Shown piece by piece: positions 8,357 through 17,170 of a stretch of 64,000 bases of DNA. Location of the stretch: the NCBI GenBank assembly GCA_945868505.1, contig CAMBLO010000001.1, positions 124,001-188,000 of the forward strand. Direction: 5' to 3'. The stretch comes from an uncultured Clostridia bacterium (GTDB lineage Bacteria > Bacillota > Clostridia > Lachnospirales > Anaerotignaceae). The notes under the pieces were generated by a model. The model was not told where the DNA came from. It did not search any database and saw only the letters and a list, made by a program, of their open reading frames with translations. Positions within the stretch are counted from its first letter, which is position 1; the number at the start of each line of letters is the position of its first letter. A program made the translations under genes and the position numbers.

Positions 8357-8564
8357 GGAAGCGATGGAACGCTTGGAGGAGATTGTGGAACAGCTGGAGC
8401 AGGAGGAAGCACCGCTGGAAACAGCTGTTGCCCTATATAAAGAGGGATTGGGGCTTTCTGCCCTGTGCCGGGAAAAACTGGCGGCGGCGGAAGGAGAAAT
8501 CGTCCTTCTCAGAAAAGAAGCAGGACTTTGGCAGGAAGAGCCTTTTCAGGCGGAGGTGGAATGA
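8331..8564 (+). CDS. xseB: Exodeoxyribonuclease VII small subunit
   Basis: 77 residues, the typical size. It begins MAKKKLSFEEAMERLEEIV and has the LETAVALYKEGLGL segment of the family; it is all helical. Many small subunits bind each XseA through its coiled coil. I chose the ATG at 8331, inside xseA, over a TTG two codons earlier. The ispA start overlaps its stop. Confidence 0.95.
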   Translation: MAKKKLSFEEAMERLEEIVEQLEQEEAPLETAVALYKEGLGLSALCREKLAAAEGEIVLLRKEAGLWQEEPFQAEVE

Positions 8565-9451
8565 TGATGGATTTGAAACAGGAAATGAAAGAAAGATGTG
8601 CATATATCGAGGCGGCGCTGGAAAAATCCGTGCCCGAACAGAAGGAGTTTCCTCCTGTAATCTTTGAAGCCATGCGTTATAGCCTGCTGGCAGGGGGCAA
8701 ACGTCTGCGTCCCATGATGGTTTTAGCGGCTTGTGAAGCGGTGGGGGGCAAGAAGGAAGATGCGCTGCCCTTTGCCTGTGCGCTGGAAATGATCCACACC
8801 TATTCCCTGATTCATGATGACCTGCCTGCCATGGATAATGACGATTACCGCCGTGGCAGACTGACCAATCATAAGGTGTTTGGGGAAGATATGGCGATTC
8901 TGGCGGGGGATGGCTTGCTCCACCATGCCATGGAAACCATGGCGGATGCCTGCCTGAAGAATCCTACACCCCAGACCACAGGGGCTATGAAGGCCATTGC
9001 CCACGGTGCAGGCATTTTTGGTATGCTGACGGGGCAGGTAGTGGATGTGCATTTTGAAGGCAAGCCCTTAGATAAGGAAACCCTGGATTTTATCCATCTG
9101 CATAAGACAGCAGCTATGATTCGTGGTGCCTTGGAATCCGGTGCCATCATCGGCGGTGCCGATAAAGAAACGGCGGAGCAGTTTGGCTTGGCTGGTGAAA
9201 AAATCGGTGTGGCGTTCCAGATTTTGGATGATATTTTGGATGTGACAAGCACCATGGAAGAATTGGGCAAGCCCATCCACAGCGATGAAAAGAACCACAA
9301 GACCACCTATGTGACCCTTTATGGCATTGAAAAATCCCGTGAGATTGCGGCGAAGCTTTCCGAAGAAGCCATGGATATCTGGAAAAAACAGGGCGATAGC
9401 TGTGCATTCTTAGCAGCCCTGACGGAATATTTGACTACCAGAACGTATTGA
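8561..9451 (+). CDS. ispA: Farnesyl diphosphate synthase (geranyltranstransferase)
   Basis: 296 residues. It condenses IPP with DMAPP/GPP to make farnesyl diphosphate for undecaprenol and quinone-type lipids. The first Asp-rich motif is DDLPAMDNDD at about 86-95 and the second is LDDILD near 228. LAGGKRLRPM (44-52) is the diphosphate-binding region. Three in-frame ATG codons (8561, 8564, 8567) follow GGAGG; the first overlaps the xseB stop. With dxs downstream it places this organism on the non-mevalonate pathway. Confidence 0.95.
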   Translation: MMMDLKQEMKERCAYIEAALEKSVPEQKEFPPVIFEAMRYSLLAGGKRLRPMMVLAACEAVGGKKEDALPFACALEMIHTYSLIHDDLPAMDNDDYRRGRLTNHKVFGEDMAILAGDGLLHHAMETMADACLKNPTPQTTGAMKAIAHGAGIFGMLTGQVVDVHFEGKPLDKETLDFIHLHKTAAMIRGALESGAIIGGADKETAEQFGLAGEKIGVAFQILDDILDVTSTMEELGKPIHSDEKNHKTTYVTLYGIEKSREIAAKLSEEAMDIWKKQGDSCAFLAALTEYLTTRTY

Positions 9452-9492
9452 ACGTGTTAAGTTTTTAAAAGAAGCAGAAAGAAGGCGACGGT

Positions 9493-9924
9493 ATGTATAA
9501 CTTCCATGCAATTCTGCACAATACACCCCTTTGGGCTGCCATCATTGCATGGGCAGCGGCTCAGGGCATCAAGATTATCCTGACATTGATTGTGGATAAG
9601 AAATTCGATGCATCCCGCATCGTGGGGACAGGCGGTATGCCCAGCTCCCATTCTTCCTTTACCATGGCACTTTCCTTTAGCATCGGGAAGTACTATGGCT
9701 TTGATTCCCCGTTGTTTGCCATTGCGCTGATTTTCTCCTTTGTCACCATGTATGATGCACAGGGGATTCGGAGGGCAGCAGGCAAGCAGGCGGAAATTTT
9801 GAATATGTTGATTTTGGAACACAAGATACCCGATGTAGATGAGTTGAAGGAACTTTTGGGGCATACCCCTTTGGAGGTTGCCGCAGGGGCATTGCTGGGT
9901 ATCGTCATCGGGCTTTGGATGTAA
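9493..9924 (+). CDS. DUF212 (YuiD-like) membrane protein of the PAP2-related superfamily
   Basis: 143 residues with about four membrane helices. It has the DUF212 signatures: GTGGMPSSHSSFT (about 49-61), YDAQGIRRAAGKQA (about 90-103) and HTPLEVAAGALLGI near the C-terminus. The family resembles the acid-phosphatase/vanadium-haloperoxidase fold, with the SSH motif as possible phosphatase motif. Its position between ispA and dxs suggests a role in prenyl-phosphate handling, but that is inference. The true substrate is unknown. Confidence 0.88.
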   Translation: MYNFHAILHNTPLWAAIIAWAAAQGIKIILTLIVDKKFDASRIVGTGGMPSSHSSFTMALSFSIGKYYGFDSPLFAIALIFSFVTMYDAQGIRRAAGKQAEILNMLILEHKIPDVDELKELLGHTPLEVAAGALLGIVIGLWM

Positions 9925-9984
9925 TGCTTTTTGCGGCGCATCAGCCTTTGTGCAATTTTGTAAGAATAGAGAGTTGGTGAAACT

Positions 9985-11853
9985 GTGGACAGAATTTTGA
10001 ATCGAATTCATTCCACTGAAGATATCAAAAAATTAAATGAAGGAGAGCTGGCGGTTCTGTGTAAGGAGCTGCGGAAGTTCCTGTTGCAGAAGGTTTCCAA
10101 GACCGGCGGGCATTTGGCGTCCAATCTGGGTGTGGTGGAACTGACGGTGGCATTGGAATATTGCTTCGATCTGCCCAAGGATAAAATCGTATGGGATGTA
10201 GGCCATCAGGCATATATCCATAAAATGCTGACTGGCAGGAGAGCGGGCTTTGACCATCTGCGCCAGTTGGATGGGCTGAGCGGGTTCCCGAAGCCCAATG
10301 AAAGTGATTGTGATGCCTTTGCGGCAGGCCATAGCTCCACGTCTATCTCTGCAGCATTGGGTCTGGCAAAGGCCCGTGACCTGATGGGCGGAAAGGAACA
10401 CGTTATCGCGGTCATTGGGGATGGCTCCATGACAGGAGGTCTGGCCTATGAAGCCCTGAATAATGCCGGAAGAGAACAGACCAATCTGATTGTTATTCTG
10501 AATGATAACCAGATGTCTATTGATACGAACGTGGGTGCCATGAGCAAACACCTGAACAACCTTCGAACCAGCAATCAGTATCGGGGCTGGAAGGAAGCGG
10601 TAAAGCAGTTCAGAGACAATGTACCTGTTATTGGCGAAGGCACCTATCAGGTGCTGAAAAATATGCGGGACGGCGCAAAGATGCTGCTGACCCATGGAGC
10701 ATTATTCGAACAGCTGGGCTTTAAATACATAGGCCCTGTGGATGGGCACGACCTGCCGGAGCTGATCGAACTGCTCCAAAACGTGAAGGAAATGCATCGT
10801 CCTGTTCTGATCCATATAAAGACCATCAAGGGCAAAGGCTATCCCTATGCGGAGGAACGTCCTTGGGATTATCATGGCGTTGGTGCCTTTGATTTGAAAA
10901 CAGGCTTGCCCATTTCCAAGGGCGGCAAAAGCTGGTCTGCTGTCTTTGGGGAAAAAATGGTAGAAATCGGAAAAAAGAATCCCAAAGTCGTTGGCATTAC
11001 AGCGGCAATGAGCAGCGGGACAGGCTTTGAAAAATTCCGGAGAGCCTTCCCCAAGCGCTTTTTTGACGTTGCTATAGCGGAACAGCATGGCACAACCTTT
11101 GCGGCAGGCTTGGCAAAGGGCGGCATCATTCCTGTATTTGCGGTGTATTCCTCCTTCCTGCAGCGGGCATACGACCAGATTGTCCACGATGTTTGTATGC
11201 AGAATCTCCACGTGGTATTTGCTATCGACAGAGCAGGCATCGTCGGGGCGGACGGGGAGACCCATCAGGGGGTATTCGACCTGTCCTTCCTGAGCCATAT
11301 TCCCAATATGACTGTCCTTTCTCCAAAGAACGGATGGGAACTGGAAGAAATGCTGGATTTTGCCGTAAATCAATGGAATGGCCCCATTGCGGTGCGTTAT
11401 CCCAGAGGTACGGCGGAAACTGTTTTTCAGGAAAAGAAACAGCCCATCGCATACGGCAAGGCGGAATTGATACAGGAGGGCGAAAAAATCGCTATTCTGG
11501 CAGAAGGACATATGCTGAAAGCGGCGGCGGATGCTGCAAAGCTGCTGGAAGCAGACGGGTACCATCCGATGCTGGTGAACATGCGTTTCATCAAGCCTTT
11601 GGATGAAGCTATGCTGCGAAAGGCAGCGGAAACCTGTGAACATATCGTGACGGTGGAGGATAATCTCCGCAGGGGCGGTTTGGGCTCTAAAGTAATGGAA
11701 TTTTATGGGGATCACGGCATTCAGGCGGATATCCTGAACTTGGCTTTCCCTGACAAATATATTGAACAAGGCACCCAGGCACAGCTTTTTGAAAGATACG
11801 GGCTGGATGCTGCGGGCATTTATGAAAGCATAAAGAAGAGATTGGGAGAATGA
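9985..11853 (+). CDS. dxs: 1-deoxy-D-xylulose-5-phosphate synthase
   Basis: 622 residues. A TPP-dependent enzyme condensing pyruvate and glyceraldehyde 3-phosphate, the entry step of the MEP isoprenoid pathway. GHLASNLG (42-49), DVGHQAY (71-77), GHSSTS (115-120) and the TPP/Mg motif GDGSMTGG (145-152) are all present, followed by the transketolase pyrimidine and C-terminal domains. It starts with GTG at 9985 behind a weak GGTGA, so its translation may be modest. The stop overlaps the tlyA region by a few bases. Confidence 0.97.
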   Translation: MDRILNRIHSTEDIKKLNEGELAVLCKELRKFLLQKVSKTGGHLASNLGVVELTVALEYCFDLPKDKIVWDVGHQAYIHKMLTGRRAGFDHLRQLDGLSGFPKPNESDCDAFAAGHSSTSISAALGLAKARDLMGGKEHVIAVIGDGSMTGGLAYEALNNAGREQTNLIVILNDNQMSIDTNVGAMSKHLNNLRTSNQYRGWKEAVKQFRDNVPVIGEGTYQVLKNMRDGAKMLLTHGALFEQLGFKYIGPVDGHDLPELIELLQNVKEMHRPVLIHIKTIKGKGYPYAEERPWDYHGVGAFDLKTGLPISKGGKSWSAVFGEKMVEIGKKNPKVVGITAAMSSGTGFEKFRRAFPKRFFDVAIAEQHGTTFAAGLAKGGIIPVFAVYSSFLQRAYDQIVHDVCMQNLHVVFAIDRAGIVGADGETHQGVFDLSFLSHIPNMTVLSPKNGWELEEMLDFAVNQWNGPIAVRYPRGTAETVFQEKKQPIAYGKAELIQEGEKIAILAEGHMLKAAADAAKLLEADGYHPMLVNMRFIKPLDEAMLRKAAETCEHIVTVEDNLRRGGLGSKVMEFYGDHGIQADILNLAFPDKYIEQGTQAQLFERYGLDAAGIYESIKKRLGE

Positions 11854-11855
11854 CC

Positions 11856-12686
11856 ATGGCAGAAAAGGTGGAAAAAGAAAGATTAGACGTTTTACTGGTA
11901 CAGCAGGGCTTGGCCACCTCCAGAGAATTGGCGAAGGCTTATATCATGGCGGGCAATGTTTATGTGGACGGTCAGAAGGAGGATAAAGCGGGTACAAAAG
12001 TGGCTGTGAATGCTGCTCTGGAAGTGAAAGGCAACCAGATGAAATATGTCAGCCGCGGCGGCTATAAGCTGGAAAAAGCGGTGGACGAATTTGGAATTTC
12101 TCTGGATGGAAAGATTTGTCTGGATATTGGTGCTTCCACAGGCGGCTTTACGGATTGTATGCTGCAAAATGGCGCATCCAAGGTCTATGCCATCGATGTG
12201 GGCTATGGTCAGTTTGCGTGGAAGCTGCGGAATGACGAGAGAGTCGTTTGTCTGGAAAAGACCAACGTGCGCTATGTGACCCATGAACAGGTGCCCGATG
12301 AAGGGGATTTTGCCTCCATCGATGTTTCCTTTATTTCCCTGACGAAGGTACTGCCTGCGGTTTTGGGTGTTTTAGGCGAAAAGGGCCAGTTGGTCTGCCT
12401 CATCAAGCCTCAGTTTGAAGCGGGCAGAGAAAAGGTCGGGAAAAAAGGTGTTGTGCGGGATATCAACGTACATAAAGAAGTCATCGAAATGATCGCAAAT
12501 TATGTGAGGGCACAGAATCTGGGGATTTTGGGACTGAGCTTCTCTCCCATCAAAGGACCGGAAGGCAATATTGAATATCTGATTTATCTGGATAAGAGCC
12601 AGACAGGCATGACCGAAGAAGAAGTACAGGCCAAATTGGAAGAAGTTGTAACAGAATCTCATAAAATCCTTTCAGGAGAGAAATGA
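11856..12686 (+). CDS. tlyA: TlyA family rRNA 2'-O-methyltransferase
   Basis: 276 residues. An N-terminal S4 RNA-binding domain (RLDVLLVQQGLATSRELAKA, about 7-27) is followed by an FtsJ/RrmJ-type SAM methyltransferase domain with DIGASTGGFTDCML near residue 90 and the IKPQFEAGREKVG region. In mycobacteria TlyA 2'-O-methylates rRNA; the old name hemolysin is misleading. I favour the ATG at 11856 because GGGAG then lies 7 bases upstream; the ATG at 11850 overlaps the dxs stop. NadK follows. Confidence 0.92.
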   Translation: MAEKVEKERLDVLLVQQGLATSRELAKAYIMAGNVYVDGQKEDKAGTKVAVNAALEVKGNQMKYVSRGGYKLEKAVDEFGISLDGKICLDIGASTGGFTDCMLQNGASKVYAIDVGYGQFAWKLRNDERVVCLEKTNVRYVTHEQVPDEGDFASIDVSFISLTKVLPAVLGVLGEKGQLVCLIKPQFEAGREKVGKKGVVRDINVHKEVIEMIANYVRAQNLGILGLSFSPIKGPEGNIEYLIYLDKSQTGMTEEEVQAKLEEVVTESHKILSGEK

Positions 12687-12697
12687 GGTGGAAGAGG

Positions 12698-13552
12698 ATG
12701 AAAAAAGTAGCAATTTTACCCAATGTGCAGAAGGATAAAGGGCTGGCAGTGACCAAGCGGCTGGTGAACTATCTGCTGGCGAAGGGCTGTGAGCCTCAGC
12801 TTTCCGAAGAGGTGGCGGCGTTGGCAGAACTGCCCCAGTATGCCAGAGAGGAAAAGGCTCTGTATCAGGATAGCGATTTTCTGATCTCTCTGGGCGGCGA
12901 TGGTACCCTTCTGGGGGTCGGCAGAAGAACAGCGAATTTTGAAAAACCCATTCTGGGCATCAATCTGGGGACACTGGGTTTTTTGACAGCGGAAGAAAAA
13001 AACAATGCAGAGCTGGCTATCGATAAAGTTTTGAGCGGCAATTATAAGCTGGAAAAACGCATGATGCTGGAATGTACTCTGGCGAAGGAAACCGTGCGGA
13101 AAACAGGAATGATCGCCCTGAATGACATCTGCATTACCCGCGGCAGTCTCTATAAAATATTGGAATTCAATGTATTTGTAAATGATGAATATGTGGATAC
13201 CCTGCGGGCCGATGGTGTCATCATCTGTACCCCTACAGGTTCCACTGCCTATAATCTTTCTGCGGGCGGTCCTGTGCTGAAGGCGGACGCACAGATTATT
13301 GCTATCACGCCTATCTCCCCTCATACTCTTACCAGCAGGCCCATCGTGGTTTCTGCCGATGATGTGGTGACGGTGGAGATCAATCCCAGCAGGGAGGATA
13401 CCCCTTTTACTATCAGTGCCGATGGACAGGATAACAAGACTCTGATGGGCAAAAACGTGGTTCAGATTCGCAAAGCAGAAGTCTGCACGACGATTATTAA
13501 AACAAAACCCCAGAGTTTTTATGATGTATTGCGACATAAATTATCAAAGTGA
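12698..13552 (+). CDS. nadK: NAD kinase
   Basis: 284 residues. It phosphorylates NAD to NADP. Signatures are GGDGTLLG near residue 65-72, NDICITRG, and the conserved PTGSTAYNLSAGGP loop. The start at 12698 gives MKKVAILPN, as usual for the family, with GGTGG upstream; an ATG at 12683 that overlaps the tlyA stop is an alternative. The conserved order tlyA-nadK-argR-recN supports the call. Confidence 0.96.
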   Translation: MKKVAILPNVQKDKGLAVTKRLVNYLLAKGCEPQLSEEVAALAELPQYAREEKALYQDSDFLISLGGDGTLLGVGRRTANFEKPILGINLGTLGFLTAEEKNNAELAIDKVLSGNYKLEKRMMLECTLAKETVRKTGMIALNDICITRGSLYKILEFNVFVNDEYVDTLRADGVIICTPTGSTAYNLSAGGPVLKADAQIIAITPISPHTLTSRPIVVSADDVVTVEINPSREDTPFTISADGQDNKTLMGKNVVQIRKAEVCTTIIKTKPQSFYDVLRHKLSK

Positions 13553-13588
13553 TTTTTACTTTCTGCAAAAGTAAGGAGGGCTGCAGCG

Positions 13589-14044
13589 ATGAAAATCGCC
13601 AGACATGCAAAAATTTTGGAATTGATCGAAAATTATGATATCGAAACACAGGATGAACTGGCGCAAAAGCTCTGTGAAGAAGGCTTTATGGTGACCCAGG
13701 CCACCGTTTCCCGCGATATCCGCGAAATGAAGCTGACGAAGATCGCCACAGAAAAAGGCCGTCAGAAATATGCAGTCATTACCGGCAACGATACAGAAGT
13801 GACAGAACGACTGACCCGTGTATTCAAGGAAGCTGTGGTGAAGATGGATTATGCCCAGAATATGATCGTCGTAAAAACACTGGAAGGCATGGGCATGGCG
13901 GTAGCTGTTGCGCTGGATAATATGCAGAACAGCGAAATCCTTGGCACCATCGCCGGGGATGATACGGTTTTCTGCGTTGTCCGTAGCCATAATCAGGCGG
14001 CAGTCATCATCGAAAAACTGTATCGTATCATCCATAGCGCCTGA
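13589..14044 (+). CDS. argR: Arginine repressor ArgR/AhrC
   Basis: 151 residues. The N-terminal winged helix-turn-helix contains TQATVSRDIREMKL (about 44-57). The C-terminal hexamerization and arginine-binding domain has GTIAGDDTVFCVVR near residue 121-134. It controls arginine synthesis and breakdown genes. AAGGAGGG precedes the ATG. In Clostridia and Bacilli argR commonly sits next to recN, as here (recN starts 20 bases later); no arginine genes are in this window. Confidence 0.96.
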   Translation: MKIARHAKILELIENYDIETQDELAQKLCEEGFMVTQATVSRDIREMKLTKIATEKGRQKYAVITGNDTEVTERLTRVFKEAVVKMDYAQNMIVVKTLEGMGMAVAVALDNMQNSEILGTIAGDDTVFCVVRSHNQAAVIIEKLYRIIHSA

Positions 14045-14064
14045 ATGGCAAGGAGGGACGCTTT

Positions 14065-15747
14065 ATGCTGGAACATCTGCATATCAAAAATGTGGCACTC
14101 ATCAAGGAAAGTGAAATTTCCTTTGGGGAAGGGCTGAATATCCTGACAGGCGAAACGGGCGCAGGAAAATCTATGGTCATCGATTCTCTGCAGTTTGCTC
14201 TGGGCGGCAGAGCCGGGAAGGACTTTTTGCGCCATGGAGAAAAACAGGCTTCTGTGGAGGCCCTGTTTGCCATGCAGTCGGAAGCTTTGCAGGAAAAACT
14301 GGAGGAAAACGGCATTGACCCGGAAGAGGATGGTTCTGTCCTTATCACCAGAACCCTTAGCGAAGCTGGAAAATCCGTCTGTCGTGTCAATGGTTCTACG
14401 GTTACGGTCAGTATGCTCAAAGAAATCGCCGAAGACCTTATCGATATTTATGGACAGCATGAGCATCAATCCCTTTTGAACCCTTCCAGACATATCCGCC
14501 TGTTGGATCGCTTCTGCGGTGCAGGCTATGGGGATGCCATGGAGGAATATAAAAAAAGCTATCATGCTCTGAAGGAACTGGAAAAACAGCTGCAGTCCCT
14601 GATGGGGGATGAATCCCAACGGGAGCAGCGGATGGATATACTGCAATTCCAGAAGGAGGAATTGGAGGCAGGAGAATTGCGCCAGGGCGAGGAAGAAGAA
14701 TTGCTGGAACAGAAAAAACGCCTGAGCAGCATGGAAAAGTTGATGCGTTTGACCAGAGAAAGCCTTGCCCTCCTTTATGATGGGGAAAATATGATGCCCT
14801 CTGCCTGTGACCAGCTTGGGGATGCTCTGGCAAAGCTGCAGGAAGCGGCGGAATACGACAATTGCCTGCAATCCTTTGCGGATGCTCTGGCGGATGCCTA
14901 CGCAGCAGTGGAGGATACGGCAAGAGAACTGAAGCGGGAAGCGGAGAAACAGGAAAACGATCCCGATGCGCTGGAGGAAATCGAAGAACGCCTGCAGTTG
15001 ATTTACAAATTGAAACGAAAATATGGCGGAAGCGTGGAAGCAGCGCTGGCCTTTTATGATAAAGTCGTGGAGGAACTGGATTTTCTTTCCAACAGCAGCG
15101 AAAAAGTGGTGGAACTGACGTTGGAAAAGGAAAAGGAACAGAAAAAACTGGCTGCTGCGGCGGAGAAGCTTTCTGCTCTGCGGAAATCTACTGCTCAACA
15201 GGTGGCAGCGCAGATTGAGGCATCCCTGAAGGATATGGAAATGAAGGATGCCAGATTCCATATCCAGATTGAGGAAAAAGCCGACTGGGCGGCAGACGGT
15301 AAGGATAAAGTGGAATTCCTGATTTCTGCCAATGCAGGCGAAAATCTGAAACCACTGGCGAAGATTGCATCCGGCGGGGAAATGAGCCGCGTCATGCTGG
15401 CATTGAAAACGGTTTTGGTAGATGCCGATGAAATCGGGACGTTTATTTTTGACGAAATTGATACGGGTGTCAGCGGCAGAACCGCAAGGAAGGTCGGCGA
15501 AAAGATGCGCTTCCTTGGCGGCAAGCGGCAGATTTTGTGTATCACCCATTTGCCACAGATCGCAGCCATGGCGGATCATCATTTTCTGATTGAAAAGGAA
15601 AGCAGCCATGGAGAAACCACTACACAGATCACACCTCTGGAAGGGGAAGGTTCTGTGCTGGAAGTGGCCAGATTGATGGGTGGCAGTGATGTGACGGAAA
15701 CAACTCTTGCGGCGGCAAGAGAATTGATCGCAGAGAAATCATTTTGA
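14065..15747 (+). CDS. recN: DNA repair protein RecN
   Basis: 560 residues. An SMC-like ATPase: Walker A GETGAGKSMVIDS near 29-41, long coiled-coil arms (about 150-340), signature ASGGEMSRVMLALK, and Walker B TFIFDEIDTGVSG. It acts early in double-strand break repair on the nucleoid. AAGGAGGG lies before the ATG. A terminator follows directly at 15748. The usual next genes in spore formers (spoIVB, spo0A) are not here. Confidence 0.97.
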   Translation: MLEHLHIKNVALIKESEISFGEGLNILTGETGAGKSMVIDSLQFALGGRAGKDFLRHGEKQASVEALFAMQSEALQEKLEENGIDPEEDGSVLITRTLSEAGKSVCRVNGSTVTVSMLKEIAEDLIDIYGQHEHQSLLNPSRHIRLLDRFCGAGYGDAMEEYKKSYHALKELEKQLQSLMGDESQREQRMDILQFQKEELEAGELRQGEEEELLEQKKRLSSMEKLMRLTRESLALLYDGENMMPSACDQLGDALAKLQEAAEYDNCLQSFADALADAYAAVEDTARELKREAEKQENDPDALEEIEERLQLIYKLKRKYGGSVEAALAFYDKVVEELDFLSNSSEKVVELTLEKEKEQKKLAAAAEKLSALRKSTAQQVAAQIEASLKDMEMKDARFHIQIEEKADWAADGKDKVEFLISANAGENLKPLAKIASGGEMSRVMLALKTVLVDADEIGTFIFDEIDTGVSGRTARKVGEKMRFLGGKRQILCITHLPQIAAMADHHFLIEKESSHGETTTQITPLEGEGSVLEVARLMGGSDVTETTLAAARELIAEKSF

Positions 15748-15776
15748 GACTACGGGAAACCGTAGTCTTTCTTTTT
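15748..15776 (+). terminator. Terminator after recN
   Basis: A perfect 8-base stem (15748-15755 with 15760-15767), tetraloop gaaa and a T-rich tail. It begins one base after the recN stop. Confidence 0.9.
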
Positions 15777-15862
15777 GCCTGAAACCTTTAGGATGTAGAT
15801 TTGCTTCGGGTTATCACCATATAACGCTGGGGGAATACTATGGTGAAAAAGGGGTGGATATC

Positions 15863-16339
15863 ATGCTTTTATTTGAGGAATGTAAAAAAGAGATGATGAA
15901 GGAATTACAGGGAATGCCCATGGCAGAGGCGATGCTGCAGGGTTCTGCCGCTTATCCGGAATTGAAAGGAAAGGTGAAGCTTTTTCAGATGGATCGAGGT
16001 GTGCTTGTGGTGGCAGATGTCAATGGTCTGCCGGAACAAGATCCTTGCGGCGGGGTATTTGGTTTCCATATCCACGAAGGAAATGATTGCGGCGGGGATG
16101 ATTTTGCCGATACAAAGGGACATTATAACCCGAAAAACTGTCCCCATCCTTACCATGCAGGGGATCTGCCGCCGTTATTTTCCAATCAGGGCAGCGCATG
16201 GATGGCGGTATTCACCGATAGATTTCAGTTGAAGGAAGTCATTGGACGAACAATCGTCATTCACCTGCACCCCGATGATTTTATGACCCAGCCTGCGGGC
16301 AACAGCGGGATGAAGATTGCCTGTGGTGTGATCCGATAA
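15863..16339 (+). CDS. Cu/Zn superoxide dismutase-family protein, cytoplasmic
   Basis: 158 residues from the ATG at 15863 behind GGGGTGG. The sequence follows the Cu/Zn SOD fold: FHIHEG (His69, His71), GHYNP (His87), PHPYHAGDLPPL (His95, His98, Asp101), IHLHPDD (His134) and the C-terminal GNSGMKIACGVI. All metal ligands align. The active-site Arg of GNAGxRxACG is replaced by Lys151. There is no signal peptide, unlike most bacterial SodC, which are exported. It has terminators on both sides, so it is a single-gene unit. Superoxide dismutation is likely but unproven. Confidence 0.85.
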   Translation: MLLFEECKKEMMKELQGMPMAEAMLQGSAAYPELKGKVKLFQMDRGVLVVADVNGLPEQDPCGGVFGFHIHEGNDCGGDDFADTKGHYNPKNCPHPYHAGDLPPLFSNQGSAWMAVFTDRFQLKEVIGRTIVIHLHPDDFMTQPAGNSGMKIACGVIR

Positions 16340-16344
16340 ATAGA

Positions 16345-16374
16345 AAAGACTATGGGACATTTCCCATAGTCTTT
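16345..16374. terminator. Bidirectional terminator between SOD-like and XRE genes
   Basis: A perfect 13-base stem (16345-16357 with 16362-16374). Convergent genes lie on both sides: T-rich sequence follows it on the plus strand and a tttt run on the minus strand. Confidence 0.85.
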
Positions 16375-16381
16375 ATCATGC

Positions 16382-16804
16382 TTAGCGATATTCTTCAGAT
16401 TTTTGTGCTGCCCGCAGGATAGTACCCTTTACCTCCGGTTCACCGTAGCTCAGATTTGCTTGATCTTTTCTTCTAGCCTGCCTGTCTACCAGAAATTCCA
16501 TATACAGCATCAGTTCATCTTTGCTGTCATCATTCAGCATTGCATAGTAACGGCGGAATTCGTTGAATTCAGCAGTTTCATCGTCGATCACATAAGGATG
16601 ACGAATGTCATTGACACCTAACAGGTAATCCATGGATACATTGAAAATAGAAGCGATCTTTTTCAAATCGGGGATGGAGGGCTGGTTTCGACCGGATTCA
16701 TAATTGGCGATTGCCGTGTAACCATAGTTGAGCATTTCGCCCAGTTTAACCTGCGTCAATTTTTTTTCTTTTCTCAGTTCTTTCAAGCGATCCTTGAATT
16801 CCAT
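16382..16804 (-). CDS. XRE-family helix-turn-helix regulator
   Basis: 140 residues. The N-terminal 65 residues are a Cro/CI-type HTH (LKELRKEKKLTQVKLGEMLN, then YESGRNQPSIPDLKKIASIF and MDYLLG). The C-terminal 70 residues are helical and charged, with no recognised ligand domain. GAGGTG precedes the ATG at 16804. It is transcribed away from iscS across a 366-base gap, so it could control itself or iscSU; neither is shown. Confidence 0.88.
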   Translation of the reverse strand: MEFKDRLKELRKEKKLTQVKLGEMLNYGYTAIANYESGRNQPSIPDLKKIASIFNVSMDYLLGVNDIRHPYVIDDETAEFNEFRRYYAMLNDDSKDELMLYMEFLVDRQARRKDQANLSYGEPEVKGTILRAAQKSEEYR

Positions 16805-17170
16805 TGGTTCACCTCTTTTATCTTACCAAAAATTTTCTTCGCAAATGAATCAAAAAGCCATCTGCGGTGAAAACTTTTTATATTCTAACCGGTTTTGGGA
16901 AAAGTATGATTTGTACCCAAAAACATATTACTTATTATACGGATAATTATTTCAGCGGAAAAGGTAGCGACACGGATACAAAGAAAAAGTTGAAAAAAGT
17001 TTACGATATGTGAAGTTTGCGCGGTTTATATTCAAGGAGTAAAACATTTGAGAAGAAATCAGGAAAGATTTTATTTTTCTATTGACATATGTCAGTAAAG
17101 GTGATACATTTAATTCATATAAAGCATATAAATATACTGTGATATAGACGAGAGTGAGAGGAGTTTTGAT
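16805..17170. other. Intergenic region between XRE regulator and iscS
   Basis: 366 bases, AT-rich. It must hold the XRE promoter on the minus strand, which I could not place with confidence. On the plus strand it holds the iscS promoter with a 12-base palindrome (17082-17110). I see no convincing small gene or tRNA. Confidence 0.6.
17082..17110 (+). promoter_or_regulatory. iscS promoter with overlapping palindromic operator candidate
   Basis: A perfect -35 TTGACA (17082-17087), a 17-base spacer and an extended -10 (TG at 17102, TACATT at 17105-17110). The perfect 12-base palindrome TGACATATGTCA (17083-17094) overlaps the -35, where a bound repressor would block RNA polymerase. Confidence 0.75.

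Noticed and set aside
13993..15609. A long minus-strand open frame opposite recN
   Set aside because: Antisense shadow of recN, with no start signals or family similarity.
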